DNA of 16,797 nucleotides, taken from the NCBI GenBank assembly GCA_009691355.1, contig SICW01000010.1:1-16797 (forward strand). Reading direction: 5' to 3'. The notes under the pieces are model-generated. The model was not told where the DNA came from and ran no database searches. It saw only the letters and a program-made list of their open reading frames with translations. The first letter of the stretch is position 1; each line of letters begins with the position of its first letter. Below, piece after piece: positions 1 through 7,597 of the stretch. This stretch comes from Candidatus Woesearchaeota archaeon. GTDB lineage: Archaea > Nanobdellota > Nanobdellia > SCGC-AAA011-G17 > GW2011-AR17. The position numbers and the translations under genes were made by a program.

Positions 1-24
1 TTTAGTTTAGCTCCTTCTTTTTCT

Positions 25-45
25 TTCTATGGGAAGTAAGGGGGT
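25..45 (+). other. putative origin recognition box (ORB-like repeat 1)
   Basis: The element reads TTCTATGGGAAGTAAGGGGG followed by T. It has the layout of archaeal ORB elements: a short dyad of the form TTCCAnnGGAAA followed by a G-run. It lies about 130 bases upstream of the orc1/cdc6 start codon, where archaeal origins commonly sit. The second copy at 97-117 has the same orientation and matches at 14 of 21 positions; six of the seven differences are transitions. Assignment to Orc1 binding is inferred from pattern and location. Confidence 0.55.
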
Positions 46-96
46 ACTTTTATAAAGGGAGCTTGGCCATGATGGATTATTTACTATTAGAAAAAG

Positions 97-117
97 TTCC
101 ATAGGAAATAGAGGACT
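97..117 (+). other. putative origin recognition box (ORB-like repeat 2)
   Basis: The element begins TTCCATAGGAAATAGAGGAC. The TTCC/GGAA dyad is perfect here, but the trailing G-run is broken (GAGGA), unlike the copy at 25-45. The two copies start 72 bases apart, with an A/T-rich stretch between them (about 73-96) that could act as an unwinding element. Further copies may lie left of the window edge. Confidence 0.5.
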
Positions 118-145
118 GTGTCTTCATTTCAGGGAATGAGAATAC

Positions 146-152
146 TTAATAA
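146..152 (+). promoter_or_regulatory. TATA-like box of orc1/cdc6
   Basis: TTAATAA is centred 26 bases before the ATG at 175, the same distance as in nine other promoters of this window. It predicts a leaderless transcript. A second A/T element, TTTTATAAA at 48-56, lies between the two ORB-like repeats and could be an alternative promoter or part of the origin. Confidence 0.45.
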
Positions 153-174
153 GCTTTATTTTAAAGGGGGAAAG

Positions 175-1383
175 ATGGAAAAGGGGTTGAATAATTACTT
201 TGAGGACTATCTCAAGCGAGAGCCTTTATTTTTAGATAAAAAAGTTCTTCAGTCTAATTATATACCAGAGACTTTACACCATAGAGAAGATCAGATTCAG
301 AAAGTAGCTGGTATTCTTGCTCCTGCTTTACGAGTAGAGAAACCTTCTAATATGTTCATTTATGGGAAAACAGGAAGCGGCAAGACTGTTACTGTTAAAC
401 ACGTTACTGAAAGTATGACACAAATAGCAACGAAGAATAATCTTCCTGTCAAAATATTTTATCTTAATTGTAAACTTAAACGAGTTGCTGACACAGAATA
501 TAGGCTCATTGCAGAACTTGCACGTTTTCTTGAAACAAATATACCCCCAACTGGACTTCCTACTGATGAAGTCTACAAAATATTTTTAGAAGTTTTAGAA
601 AAGCAGAAAATTCTTATGGTTATTATACTAGATGAAATAGACCAACTTGTATCTCGATCAGGAGATCAAATTCTTTACAGTCTTACACGTCTTAACTCTG
701 AACTCAAACAAAGTCAAATTTCAATTATTGGAATATCTAACGATCTTATGTTTACCAATTATTTAGACCCTCGAGTAAAAAGCTCTCTTTCTGAAGAGGA
801 ATTGGTCTTTCCCCCTTATAATGCAATCCAGCTTCAAGCAATACTAAAAGAACGTTCTGACAAAGCCTTTCGTAAAGGGGTTGTTGCTGAAGGAGTTCTT
901 GAAAAGTGTGCTGCATATGCCGCTCGGGAGCATGGAGATGCACGAAGAGCTTTGGAATTGCTTCGTGTTGCTGGTGAATTAGCTGAGAGAAATAATCAAA
1001 TTAAAATTGAAATTGGCTCTTTAGATGAAGCTGAAGAAAAAATTGAGAAGGATAGAGTTCATGAAATTATTACAAGTCAGCCTAAACAGTCTCAAGTAAC
1101 TTTGTTAGCAATATTTGGTACTGCGAAAGCCGCGGGAAATAGGCCTATGTTTACGGGTGATATTTATGAATTATATAAAGAGTTTTGTACAAAAGCGAAG
1201 ATACGGCCACTCACCCAAAGGAGAATTTCAGATATTATTGCTGAATTAGATATGTTAGGCATCATTAATGCAAAAGTTATTAGTAAAGGACGTTATGGGA
1301 GAACACGACAAATTGGTTTAGGTATACCTAACTCTTCTATTCCCAAATTAGAAAGTTTGCTTAATGAGGCACTGGGTATATGA
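175..1383 (+). CDS. orc1/cdc6: Orc1/Cdc6 replication initiator (AAA+ ATPase)
   Basis: Archaeal Orc1/Cdc6 binds origin recognition boxes and helps load the MCM helicase. The 402-residue protein shows the full AAA+ set: Walker A GKTGSGKT (64-71), Walker B ILDEIDQL (151-158), sensor 1 around IIGISND (184-190), a likely arginine-finger/initiator segment near LDPRVKSSL (197-205) and sensor 2 HGDARRAL (253-260). A winged-helix DNA-binding domain fills roughly 305-402 and ends in the GRYGRTRQIGLGI wing. I chose the ATG at 175 over an in-frame GTG at 118. The extra 19 residues do not look like the family, 175 has a TATA-like box at -26, and family members usually start shortly before the sequence seen here. 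The stop overlaps the dp1 start by 4 bases (ATGA), so initiator and polymerase subunit are probably co-translated. Length and motifs are normal, so ATPase activity is expected. Confidence 0.95.
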   Translation: MEKGLNNYFEDYLKREPLFLDKKVLQSNYIPETLHHREDQIQKVAGILAPALRVEKPSNMFIYGKTGSGKTVTVKHVTESMTQIATKNNLPVKIFYLNCKLKRVADTEYRLIAELARFLETNIPPTGLPTDEVYKIFLEVLEKQKILMVIILDEIDQLVSRSGDQILYSLTRLNSELKQSQISIIGISNDLMFTNYLDPRVKSSLSEEELVFPPYNAIQLQAILKERSDKAFRKGVVAEGVLEKCAAYAAREHGDARRALELLRVAGELAERNNQIKIEIGSLDEAEEKIEKDRVHEIITSQPKQSQVTLLAIFGTAKAAGNRPMFTGDIYELYKEFCTKAKIRPLTQRRISDIIAELDMLGIINAKVISKGRYGRTRQIGLGIPNSSIPKLESLLNEALGI

Positions 1384-2879
1384 CAAAACAAAAGTTAGTT
1401 CAGTTTTTTTTTGAACGAAACTATATGATTACTCCAGATATTCTTAAAAAATTCCCTGATAGTTTTGATTATGATTCTTTTTTAGATGCTCATAAAAATT
1501 TTCAACGGTCTCAAAGCACGAGTCTTCTTACCGAAGATATGGTCCAGGATATTTTTCAGACTAAAGCCCAGATTGTACAAACTCCTCTTATACAACCTAC
1601 AAAAATAGAAGTTATTGATATCTATAATGATAAGCCTAAAAAAAGAGAAGTGAAAGATTTTGTAGGGTATATGCGTATGCGATATGCATCACTTAAAAAA
1701 ATTCTTCTTCAAAGGCCGGAATTACAAACTGCCATTTCTATAAATAAGGCTTTTACAAAAAGCCAGAAAGAACCCGTTGCGCTCCTGGGGTTTGTATATG
1801 CTAAGGATCAAACAAAGAATGGGCATTATATTTTAGAGCTAGAAGACCCTACAGGGATTATTAAAGTTCTTATTGGGAGTAAAAATGTAGAGCTTATTGC
1901 CCTTATGGACGAAATTGTTTTGGATGAAGTTATTGGTGTTATTGGTACTATGGGGGATAGTATGGTTTATGCAAAGGAGATAATTTTTCCGGATATTCCT
2001 ATTAAAGAGTACAAACGCATACAGGATGATGTTTGTGTTTGTTTTATTTCTGATCTTCATGTGGGAAGTAAAATGTTTGCCAAAGAGGAGTTTGAGCATT
2101 TTATTGATTGGCTTAACCTTCTTTATGGCACGGAAGAACAAAAAGAGCTTGCACGAAAAGTAAAATATTTGGTTATTAGTGGGGATCTTATTGATGGGGT
2201 TGGAATTTATCCTGGGCAAGAAAAGGAATTGTATATAGATGATATTTATGGGCAATATGATGCTTTAGCCGTTTATTTGGGTTCTCTTCGAGATGATATT
2301 AAAATTGTTGTTTGTGGAGGGAATCATGATGCACTTCGACTTTCTGAACCACAGCCTCCCTTAAGTAAAGAGTTTGCTCGTTCTTTGTATAAACTAAAAA
2401 ATATTACTTTTGTGACAAATCCTTCGATGGTGCGTATACACAATACTTTTGATATTCTTATGTATCACGGGTACTGTTTTGATTATTACATGAACAATGT
2501 TGAGTTTTTGCGTAAGGCTGGGTCTTATGATGCTAGTGATGCAATGATGCAGTTTGCTCTGAAAAAGAGGCATATTGCACCCACACATGTTTCTACATTG
2601 TATATTCCAGATCCGGAAAGAGACCCACTTGTTATTGAAAGGGTTCCTGATTTTTTTGTTTCTGGGCATATTCACCATGATGTGAAAATAACTACATACA
2701 AGAATGTTACACTTATAGGATGTTGTTCTTTTCAGTATAAAACTGCGTTTCAAGAAAAATTAGGCCATACAAACATTACTTGGGCAAAAAGCCCTATTAT
2801 TAATCTTAAGACTAGGCAGGTTACGGTTATGGATTTTAGAAAAGAAGAAGAAATAATAAAAAATGAAATTATTCTATAA
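1380..2879 (+). CDS. polB (dp1): DNA polymerase D small subunit DP1 (3'-5' proofreading exonuclease)
   Basis: DP1 is the Mre11-like proofreading nuclease and assembly subunit of the archaeal replicative polymerase PolD. The 499-residue protein has a poorly conserved N-terminal region (1-115), an OB-fold (about 130-205) and a calcineurin-like phosphoesterase domain (about 218-480). All metal-binding motifs are visible: SDLHVGS (D225, H227), SGDLIDG (D269), GGNHDA (N315, H316), YHG (H363) and GHIHHD (H430, H432). Exonuclease activity is therefore expected. The ATG shares four bases with the orc1 stop and has no TATA-like box at -26. A GAGG at 1366-1369 or GGG at 1374-1376 could assist initiation, so the gene is probably translated from the orc1 mRNA. 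Its last 11 bases overlap the 3' end of the convergent lipoprotein gene. In several euryarchaea dp1 and dp2 are adjacent; here that minus-strand gene separates them. Confidence 0.95.
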   Translation: MTKQKLVQFFFERNYMITPDILKKFPDSFDYDSFLDAHKNFQRSQSTSLLTEDMVQDIFQTKAQIVQTPLIQPTKIEVIDIYNDKPKKREVKDFVGYMRMRYASLKKILLQRPELQTAISINKAFTKSQKEPVALLGFVYAKDQTKNGHYILELEDPTGIIKVLIGSKNVELIALMDEIVLDEVIGVIGTMGDSMVYAKEIIFPDIPIKEYKRIQDDVCVCFISDLHVGSKMFAKEEFEHFIDWLNLLYGTEEQKELARKVKYLVISGDLIDGVGIYPGQEKELYIDDIYGQYDALAVYLGSLRDDIKIVVCGGNHDALRLSEPQPPLSKEFARSLYKLKNITFVTNPSMVRIHNTFDILMYHGYCFDYYMNNVEFLRKAGSYDASDAMMQFALKKRHIAPTHVSTLYIPDPERDPLVIERVPDFFVSGHIHHDVKITTYKNVTLIGCCSFQYKTAFQEKLGHTNITWAKSPIINLKTRQVTVMDFRKEEEIIKNEIIL

Positions 2880-3513
2880 TAACCCAGGCATATTGCTCGT
2901 CATTATAGTAGTTCTTTAGATTTGTTACAGTAATACCATAGATATATATGGATTCTCCTCGTTTAATTTCTTCTGTATATCCTGAAATTCTGCCCTTATC
3001 GTTTACTGTTACTATAATAACATTACTACCTCTGCTTTCTTCAAGGATAATGTCCTTTGAACCTACAGTTGTTATGTCTCCTTTTCGAATAATATATTCA
3101 TTATTCCCAAGGTCTAACTCTTCTACCTTGAGTATTGCGGATCTTTCTTGTATGTTTTCTTCATTATAAGAATAAGTCACAGAATCAATAACTACCTTTA
3201 AATCTCCAATTATTTCCTCATTTTTGGTATTTTTTATGGTCGCATCTTCTCCATTAATAGTTAGTTCTACTTCTGGACCTGAATTAACTTCTAGGAGAGT
3301 AATTGTAGATCCAAGAATTTCTTTTGATTCTCCTTCAAAAAAGTAATAGTATGGAGGCGTGTCTTCTTCTATAGGCTCTTCTACCATTACTTCTTCTACG
3401 ACATCTGGTATTTCTGTAATCACTGATTCTTTTGTTACTTCTTGTAGTTCTACTTGAGGTGCGCTACATCCTGCAAGGATGAGTAATAAAAATAGGGTAA
3501 ATAATTTTTTCAT
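2869..3513 (-). CDS. predicted secreted lipoprotein with a duplicated beta-rich domain
   Basis: I do not recognise a named family. The 214-residue protein begins with a short positive n-region (MKK), a hydrophobic core and a lipobox LAGC with the candidate lipidated cysteine at 16. An acidic, E/V/P-rich linker (about 20-55) follows. The rest is a tandem repeat of about 68 residues, roughly 64-131 and 147-214. Both copies read as a G-S/T-x-I-x-L-x-E opening, alternating V/I strands, an I/D/E-rich middle, then a Y-N-E/D-x-E/Q turn and a final hydrophobic strand. It should therefore be a surface-anchored protein on the outer face of the membrane. A TATA-like box at 3536-3543 sits 26 bases upstream of the ATG. 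The gene is divergent from dp2 and its stop lies within the end of dp1. No link to replication is implied by the sequence. Confidence 0.75.
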   Translation of the reverse strand: MKKLFTLFLLLILAGCSAPQVELQEVTKESVITEIPDVVEEVMVEEPIEEDTPPYYYFFEGESKEILGSTITLLEVNSGPEVELTINGEDATIKNTKNEEIIGDLKVVIDSVTYSYNEENIQERSAILKVEELDLGNNEYIIRKGDITTVGSKDIILEESRGSNVIIVTVNDKGRISGYTEEIKRGESIYIYGITVTNLKNYYNDEQYAWVIIE

Positions 3514-3535
3514 GTTTTTTAAAAATACATGCTCA

Positions 3536-3543
3536 TATTTTAA
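3536..3543 (-). promoter_or_regulatory. TATA-like box of the lipoprotein gene
   Basis: On the minus strand this reads TTAAAATA. It is centred about 26 bases from the ATG at 3513, which predicts a leaderless transcript. The 110-base gap to dp2 holds divergent promoters. Confidence 0.45.
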
Positions 3544-3593
3544 GCTTTTTGTATTTTGTTTGGTCTAATCTCTATATTTCCATTCTAGAAAAG

Positions 3594-3601
3594 TAATTAA
3601 A
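3594..3601 (+). promoter_or_regulatory. TATA-like box of dp2
   Basis: TAATTAAA is centred 26-27 bases before the GTG at 3624, and purines AGAAAAG precede it as a possible BRE. No comparable box stands 26 bases before the TTG at 3615 or the out-of-frame ATG at 3611. It therefore supports the GTG start. TATATT at 3573-3578 is a weaker alternative that would give a leader of about 20 bases. Confidence 0.45.
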
Positions 3602-3623
3602 AGAATAAGAATGTTTGCTTTTT

Positions 3624-6600
3624 GTGGCACCTTATAGTCCTCGGGTTGAACAGATTTTTGCTTCTCTTCAAAAAGATATTCTCCTGTGTTATGATATTGC
3701 TAATAAAACCAAAACTTTAGGGTTTGATCCAGATCTTAAAGTAAAAATTCCGCTTGCGAGAAATATGGCCGAGAGAGTAGAGGGTCTTATTGCTTCTGTT
3801 GCTCCGGAAGTGCTTGGGAAAGGGATTCCAGAACGTATTCAACAATTGGAACAACAGTATGGAAGTCAGGATTGGAGGGTTGCACTTGTTATTGCAGATG
3901 AAGTTGCACAACAAAAATTTTGTTCTTTTGATACGAAGAAAAAAGCAATTGAAATAGGAATACGAGTTGGATTTGCCTATGCTACTGTGGGGGTAGTTTC
4001 TTCCCCATTAGAGGGGTTTATTGAAATTCAGATACGAAAAAGAAAAGACAATGGTCAAGAGTACTTTGCTCTTCTTTATGGTGGCCCTATTCGAAGTGCA
4101 GGTGGAACTGGTGCTTCTGTTTCGGTTCTCATTGCGGATTATATTCGAAAAAAAATGGGATATGCTACGTATGATCCTAGTGAAAAAGAAGTCAAACGAG
4201 CATATACAGAACTTTGTGATTATCATGAACGTGTTACTAACTTACAATATTTTCCTTCTGAAGAGGAAACTACCTTTCTTGTGCAGCATCTTCCTGTACA
4301 GATTGATGGAGACCCCTCTGAAAAATTTGATGTAAGCAACTTTAAGGATTTAGATAGAAGGGTTTCGAATAAAATTAGTAATGGTTTTTGTTTGGTTACT
4401 GCTGAGTGTTTGTCTTTGAAAGCCCCTAAAGTGTGGAAACAGCTTGCAATTTGGGGGAAGGATATGGGTCTTGAGCAATGGAATTTTATGGAAGAGTTTG
4501 TGAAGTTGCAAAAAGAGATCAAAGCACGAGGAGCGAAAGTTGATACAACAGGTGTTGTGGGGACTGAAAAAGTAAGTCCGGATACGACCTTTATTAAGGA
4601 TATTGTTGCAGGAAGACCCGTTTTTACCTATCCTTTACGGCATGGTGGGTTTCGTTTGAGCTATGGCAGAGGGAGGGTTTCTGGATTTTCTTCTGATTGT
4701 GTGCATCCTGCAACTATGGTTGCTGTTGATAGGTTTATTGCGGTAGGAACGCAGTTTAAGACAGAAAGACCAGGGAAGTCTACTACGCTTAATGTATGTG
4801 ACACTATTGAAGGGCCTATTGTTCGTTTGAAGAGTGGGGATGTGTTGCAGTTGCAAAGCTATGAGGAAGCTGAAAAATATTTACGAGAAATTGATGAAAT
4901 CATTTATTTAGGTGATTTGCTTATTAATTGGGGTGACTTTCAAAACAGGGCACATAAACTTCTTCCTTGTGGGTTTGTTGAAGAATGGTGGGTGTATTAT
5001 GCACAGAAAGTTTTTGATCAAACTTCTTTTGATAAAGAGTATTTAGATGCTTTGTATACGTTTCCCTTACAGACTTCTGTTTCTTTTGAACAGGCAGTTG
5101 CTTTTTCTCAGTTAGGTGTGCCTTTGTATCCGAAATACATTTTTTACTGGTCTGGTTTGAAAAAAGAACTCTTTCTCCATTTGTATACTGTGTTGAAGGG
5201 TTCTGTAATTGAGAATGATAAAATTCTTGTTGCTGATTTTTCTGCAAAACGGTCTTTAGAACTTATTGGGTGTGCCCATAGAAATGTTCCTGGTGAGTAT
5301 GTTATTATTTCTGGAGATGTTGCACGAGCATTACTTGTGAACTTAGGACATTTTGAGAAGGAACCCCAAGGTGAAACTACTCTGGAGCTTGTTAATTCTG
5401 TTTCTTCTTTTTTGATCAAAGATAAATGTGGGTATTTTATTGGTGCACGTATGGGAAGACCAGAAAAAGCAAAGATGATGAAAATGATTGGTAGTCCACA
5501 TATGTTGTTTCCTGTGGGAAATGAAGGTGGGCGATTACGGAGCTTTCAAAGTGCATTAGAGGCTGGAAAGATAACGTCTCAGTTCCCTGTGTATTTTTGT
5601 GAACACTGTTCTAAAGAAACAGTCCTTGCTATATGTGAAAATTGTGGGAATAAAACACAACGAAAATGGTATTGTAAAACTTGTTCAAAAATGATTTATG
5701 AAGATACTTGTCCTTATCATGGGAAAGCAAAAGAAAGTGTTTTACGTTCTATTGATAGTAAATATTACTTTTACAAAGCGTTAGAGAGAATGGGTTCACG
5801 TCAATACCCTGATCTGATTAAAGGTGTGAGGGGTATGAGTAGTGTTGAAAAAATCCCTGAACATCTCATCAAGGGTATTCTTCGAGCTAAATACAATTTG
5901 GGTGTGAATAAAGATGGAACTGTACGCTATGATATGACTGAGCTTCCCTGTACACATTTTAAGCCTAAAGAGGTAGGTACATCTGTTGAACGATTGCGAG
6001 AGTTGAGCTATACGCATGATGTGTATGGTAAAGAACTTGTTGATGATAACCAGGTTTTGGAATTATTTGCACAAGATGTTATCTTGCCTTCTTGTCCAGA
6101 AAGTCCAGAAGAAGGTGCAGATGAGATTCTTTTTCGTGTTGCAAGTTTCATTGATGAACTGTTAGAGAAATTGTATAGAACAGAACCTTTTTACAAGTTG
6201 AAGTCTCGAAGGGAACTCGTTGGGCATTTGATTGTTGCGATGAGTCCGCATACTTCTGCAGGGATAATCTGCCGTATTGTTGGTTTTTCTAAGGTGCAGG
6301 GCTTTTATGCGCATCCTTTGCTGCATAGCATTATGAGAAGAGATTGTGATGGTGATGAGAACGGGTGTATGTTGCTCATGGATACACTTCTTAATTTTTC
6401 ACAAAAATATTTGCCGAATACACGAGGAATTACACAGGATGCTCCTCTTGTTCTCACAGGACAGTTGATTCCTTCGGAAGTAGATGATATGGTGTTTGAT
6501 ATGGATATTGTTGATAGATACCCATTAGAATTATATGAGGCAGCACAGCAATACAAGAATCCTTGGGATGTGAAAATTCGCAAGTTAGGAAATACTCTTG

Positions 6601-7088
6601 GAACAGAAGGACAATACGAAGGGATGATGTTTACCCATGATACGGATAATTTTAATGCAGGTGTTCTTTGTAGTGCATATAAGATTCTTCCTACTATGAA
6701 AGATAAAGTTATGGGACAAATGGAAGTTGCACGAAAACTGCGTGCGGTAGATGAACATGATGTTGCAAAATTAGTTATTGAAAGGCATTTTTTGCGGGAT
6801 ATTAAGGGGAACTTGCGAAAGTTTTCTCAACAGACTTTTCGTTGTGTGAAATGCAATGAAATTTATAGGCGACCACCACTAGCTGGGCACTGTAAGTGTG
6901 GTGGTAAACTCATTTTTACTATTTCTGAAGGATCCATTGTAAAATATTTAGATCCAGCCGTGGATTTAGCTGTGAAGTATCATTTACCACCCTATTTGAA
7001 TCTGACACTTATGTTATTACGAGATAGAATTGAAAGTGTGTTTGGGAAAGAAGAAGAGAAGCAAGAGGGGTTAGCGAAGTGGTTTTAG
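3624..7088 (+). CDS. polC (dp2): DNA polymerase D large catalytic subunit DP2
   Basis: DP2 carries the two-barrel polymerase active site of PolD, related to multisubunit RNA polymerases. Family signatures appear in order: GGPIRSAGGTGAS in the N-terminal half, RHGGFRLSYGRGR, ARMGRPEKAKMMKM, a multi-cysteine zinc module (C659, C662, C671, C674, C684, C687, C696), and the catalytic loop RRDCDGDEN with D909 and D911 as predicted metal ligands. A second zinc ribbon follows (C1074, C1077, C1090, C1092). The last eight residues QEGLAKWF form a textbook PCNA-interacting peptide. The protein is uninterrupted, with no intein. Numbering assumes the GTG at 3624 (1154 residues). This start is preferred over an in-frame TTG at 3615 because of the TATA-like box and because it puts the first conserved helix (VEQIFASLQKDI) where the family has it. 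The gene ends in a tandem TAG-TAA. Confidence 0.95.
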   Translation: MAPYSPRVEQIFASLQKDILLCYDIANKTKTLGFDPDLKVKIPLARNMAERVEGLIASVAPEVLGKGIPERIQQLEQQYGSQDWRVALVIADEVAQQKFCSFDTKKKAIEIGIRVGFAYATVGVVSSPLEGFIEIQIRKRKDNGQEYFALLYGGPIRSAGGTGASVSVLIADYIRKKMGYATYDPSEKEVKRAYTELCDYHERVTNLQYFPSEEETTFLVQHLPVQIDGDPSEKFDVSNFKDLDRRVSNKISNGFCLVTAECLSLKAPKVWKQLAIWGKDMGLEQWNFMEEFVKLQKEIKARGAKVDTTGVVGTEKVSPDTTFIKDIVAGRPVFTYPLRHGGFRLSYGRGRVSGFSSDCVHPATMVAVDRFIAVGTQFKTERPGKSTTLNVCDTIEGPIVRLKSGDVLQLQSYEEAEKYLREIDEIIYLGDLLINWGDFQNRAHKLLPCGFVEEWWVYYAQKVFDQTSFDKEYLDALYTFPLQTSVSFEQAVAFSQLGVPLYPKYIFYWSGLKKELFLHLYTVLKGSVIENDKILVADFSAKRSLELIGCAHRNVPGEYVIISGDVARALLVNLGHFEKEPQGETTLELVNSVSSFLIKDKCGYFIGARMGRPEKAKMMKMIGSPHMLFPVGNEGGRLRSFQSALEAGKITSQFPVYFCEHCSKETVLAICENCGNKTQRKWYCKTCSKMIYEDTCPYHGKAKESVLRSIDSKYYFYKALERMGSRQYPDLIKGVRGMSSVEKIPEHLIKGILRAKYNLGVNKDGTVRYDMTELPCTHFKPKEVGTSVERLRELSYTHDVYGKELVDDNQVLELFAQDVILPSCPESPEEGADEILFRVASFIDELLEKLYRTEPFYKLKSRRELVGHLIVAMSPHTSAGIICRIVGFSKVQGFYAHPLLHSIMRRDCDGDENGCMLLMDTLLNFSQKYLPNTRGITQDAPLVLTGQLIPSEVDDMVFDMDIVDRYPLELYEAAQQYKNPWDVKIRKLGNTLGTEGQYEGMMFTHDTDNFNAGVLCSAYKILPTMKDKVMGQMEVARKLRAVDEHDVAKLVIERHFLRDIKGNLRKFSQQTFRCVKCNEIYRRPPLAGHCKCGGKLIFTISEGSIVKYLDPAVDLAVKYHLPPYLNLTLMLLRDRIESVFGKEEEKQEGLAKWF

Positions 7089-7096
7089 TAAGAAAG

Positions 7097-7104
7097 TTTA
7101 TTAA
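7097..7104 (+). promoter_or_regulatory. TATA-like box of the cytidine deaminase gene
   Basis: TTTATTAA is centred about 26 bases before the ATG at 7126, after an AGAAAG purine stretch. It lies directly behind the dp2 stop codons. The pyrimidine tract after it (7107-7116) may also serve dp2 termination. Confidence 0.5.
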
Positions 7105-7125
7105 TTCCTTTTCTTTAGATTGATT

Positions 7126-7533
7126 ATGGCTACTAATCAACAACTCATCCAAAAGGCTGCATCTGTTATTCATTCTAAAAATCTTAAAGATGGTCTTATT
7201 GGGGATGTAGGTTGCGCTTTAGTTTCTGGAAAGGGAAAAATTTATACCGGCGTTTGTGTTGGTGTAAATTCTAATGGATATTGTGCTGAAAGAGTTGCTA
7301 TTGCAAAAATGATTACTGACGGAAAAGAGTACGTTATTAAGAAAATTGTAGCAACATGGAAAGATAAGGATGGTACTCTTTATGTTATTCCTCCTTGTGG
7401 TTTTTGCCGGCAGGCTATGAAAGATACAGATGAAAAGAATATTGATACCACTGAAATAATCTTAGATAAAAATAAATCTGTAAAACTTAGGGAGCTATTG
7501 CCTTATCATGATTGGTGGGAGAAACAGAAGTAG
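7126..7533 (+). CDS. cdd: cytidine deaminase
   Basis: The enzyme deaminates cytidine or deoxycytidine to the uridine form in pyrimidine salvage. The 135-residue protein has the small tetrameric-CDA layout: an N-terminal helix, the zinc/catalytic motif CAE (C53, E55) in NGYCAERVAIAKMI, and PPCGFCRQ with zinc ligands C91 and C94. The C-terminal LRELLPYHDW resembles the usual LxELLP tail. Length is typical (about 130). The ATG at 7126 is preferred over the TTG at 7120 because of a TATA-like box at -26 and because it gives the usual short N-terminus. It follows dp2 by 37 bases but has its own promoter. Blasticidin-S-deaminase-like enzymes share these motifs, so exact substrate preference is not certain. 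It faces the PRPP synthetase gene tail to tail. Confidence 0.9.
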   Translation: MATNQQLIQKAASVIHSKNLKDGLIGDVGCALVSGKGKIYTGVCVGVNSNGYCAERVAIAKMITDGKEYVIKKIVATWKDKDGTLYVIPPCGFCRQAMKDTDEKNIDTTEIILDKNKSVKLRELLPYHDWWEKQK

Positions 7534-7541
7534 TTAGTACG

Positions 7542-7553
7542 CTTTCTTTTCTT
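7542..7553 (+). terminator. possible T-rich terminator of cytidine deaminase gene
   Basis: CTTTCTTTTCTT begins 8 bases after the deaminase stop, in the 64-base gap between convergent genes. Archaeal RNA polymerase often stops at T-rich tracts without a hairpin. Support is from position and composition only. Confidence 0.3.
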
Positions 7554-7576
7554 GATTATATAACTCTGGAATATTT

Positions 7577-7589
7577 GAAAATCATTTTC
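7577..7589. terminator. short palindrome in convergent gap, possible terminator
   Basis: GAAAATCATTTTC is a perfect inverted repeat of 6+1+6 bases, leaving a weak 5-base-pair stem if folded. It lies 9 bases beyond the stop of the minus-strand PRPP synthetase gene. It could contribute to termination in either direction, but the stem is short and A/T-rich. Confidence 0.25.
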
Positions 7590-7597
7590 TAGATCCC

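Noticed and set aside
69..104. Tiny 11-codon frame (ATG ATG GAT ... TAG) upstream of orc1
   Set aside because: It is too short to judge, overlaps the second ORB-like repeat and has no independent support.
122..140. Possible third ORB-like element (TTTCAGGGAATGAG)
   Set aside because: It needs a gap to align with the other two and has no G-run, so it is within chance similarity.
118..174. N-terminal extension of Orc1/Cdc6 from a GTG start
   Set aside because: The extra 19 residues do not resemble the family, no promoter box precedes the GTG, and this stretch directly follows the second ORB-like repeat.
1839..2753. Long minus-strand reading frames inside dp1
   Set aside because: They are antisense shadows of a well-conserved gene, with low-complexity I/N/K-rich translations and no recognisable domain.
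3611..3637. ATG at 3611 as a start for dp2, implying a frameshift
   Set aside because: It is out of frame and stops after eight codons. GTG at 3624 gives the family-like N-terminus with a promoter box at the right distance, so no frameshift is needed.
3624..7088. Intein in DP2
   Set aside because: DP2 genes often carry inteins, but the length is normal and the catalytic RRDCDGDEN loop and flanks are continuous.
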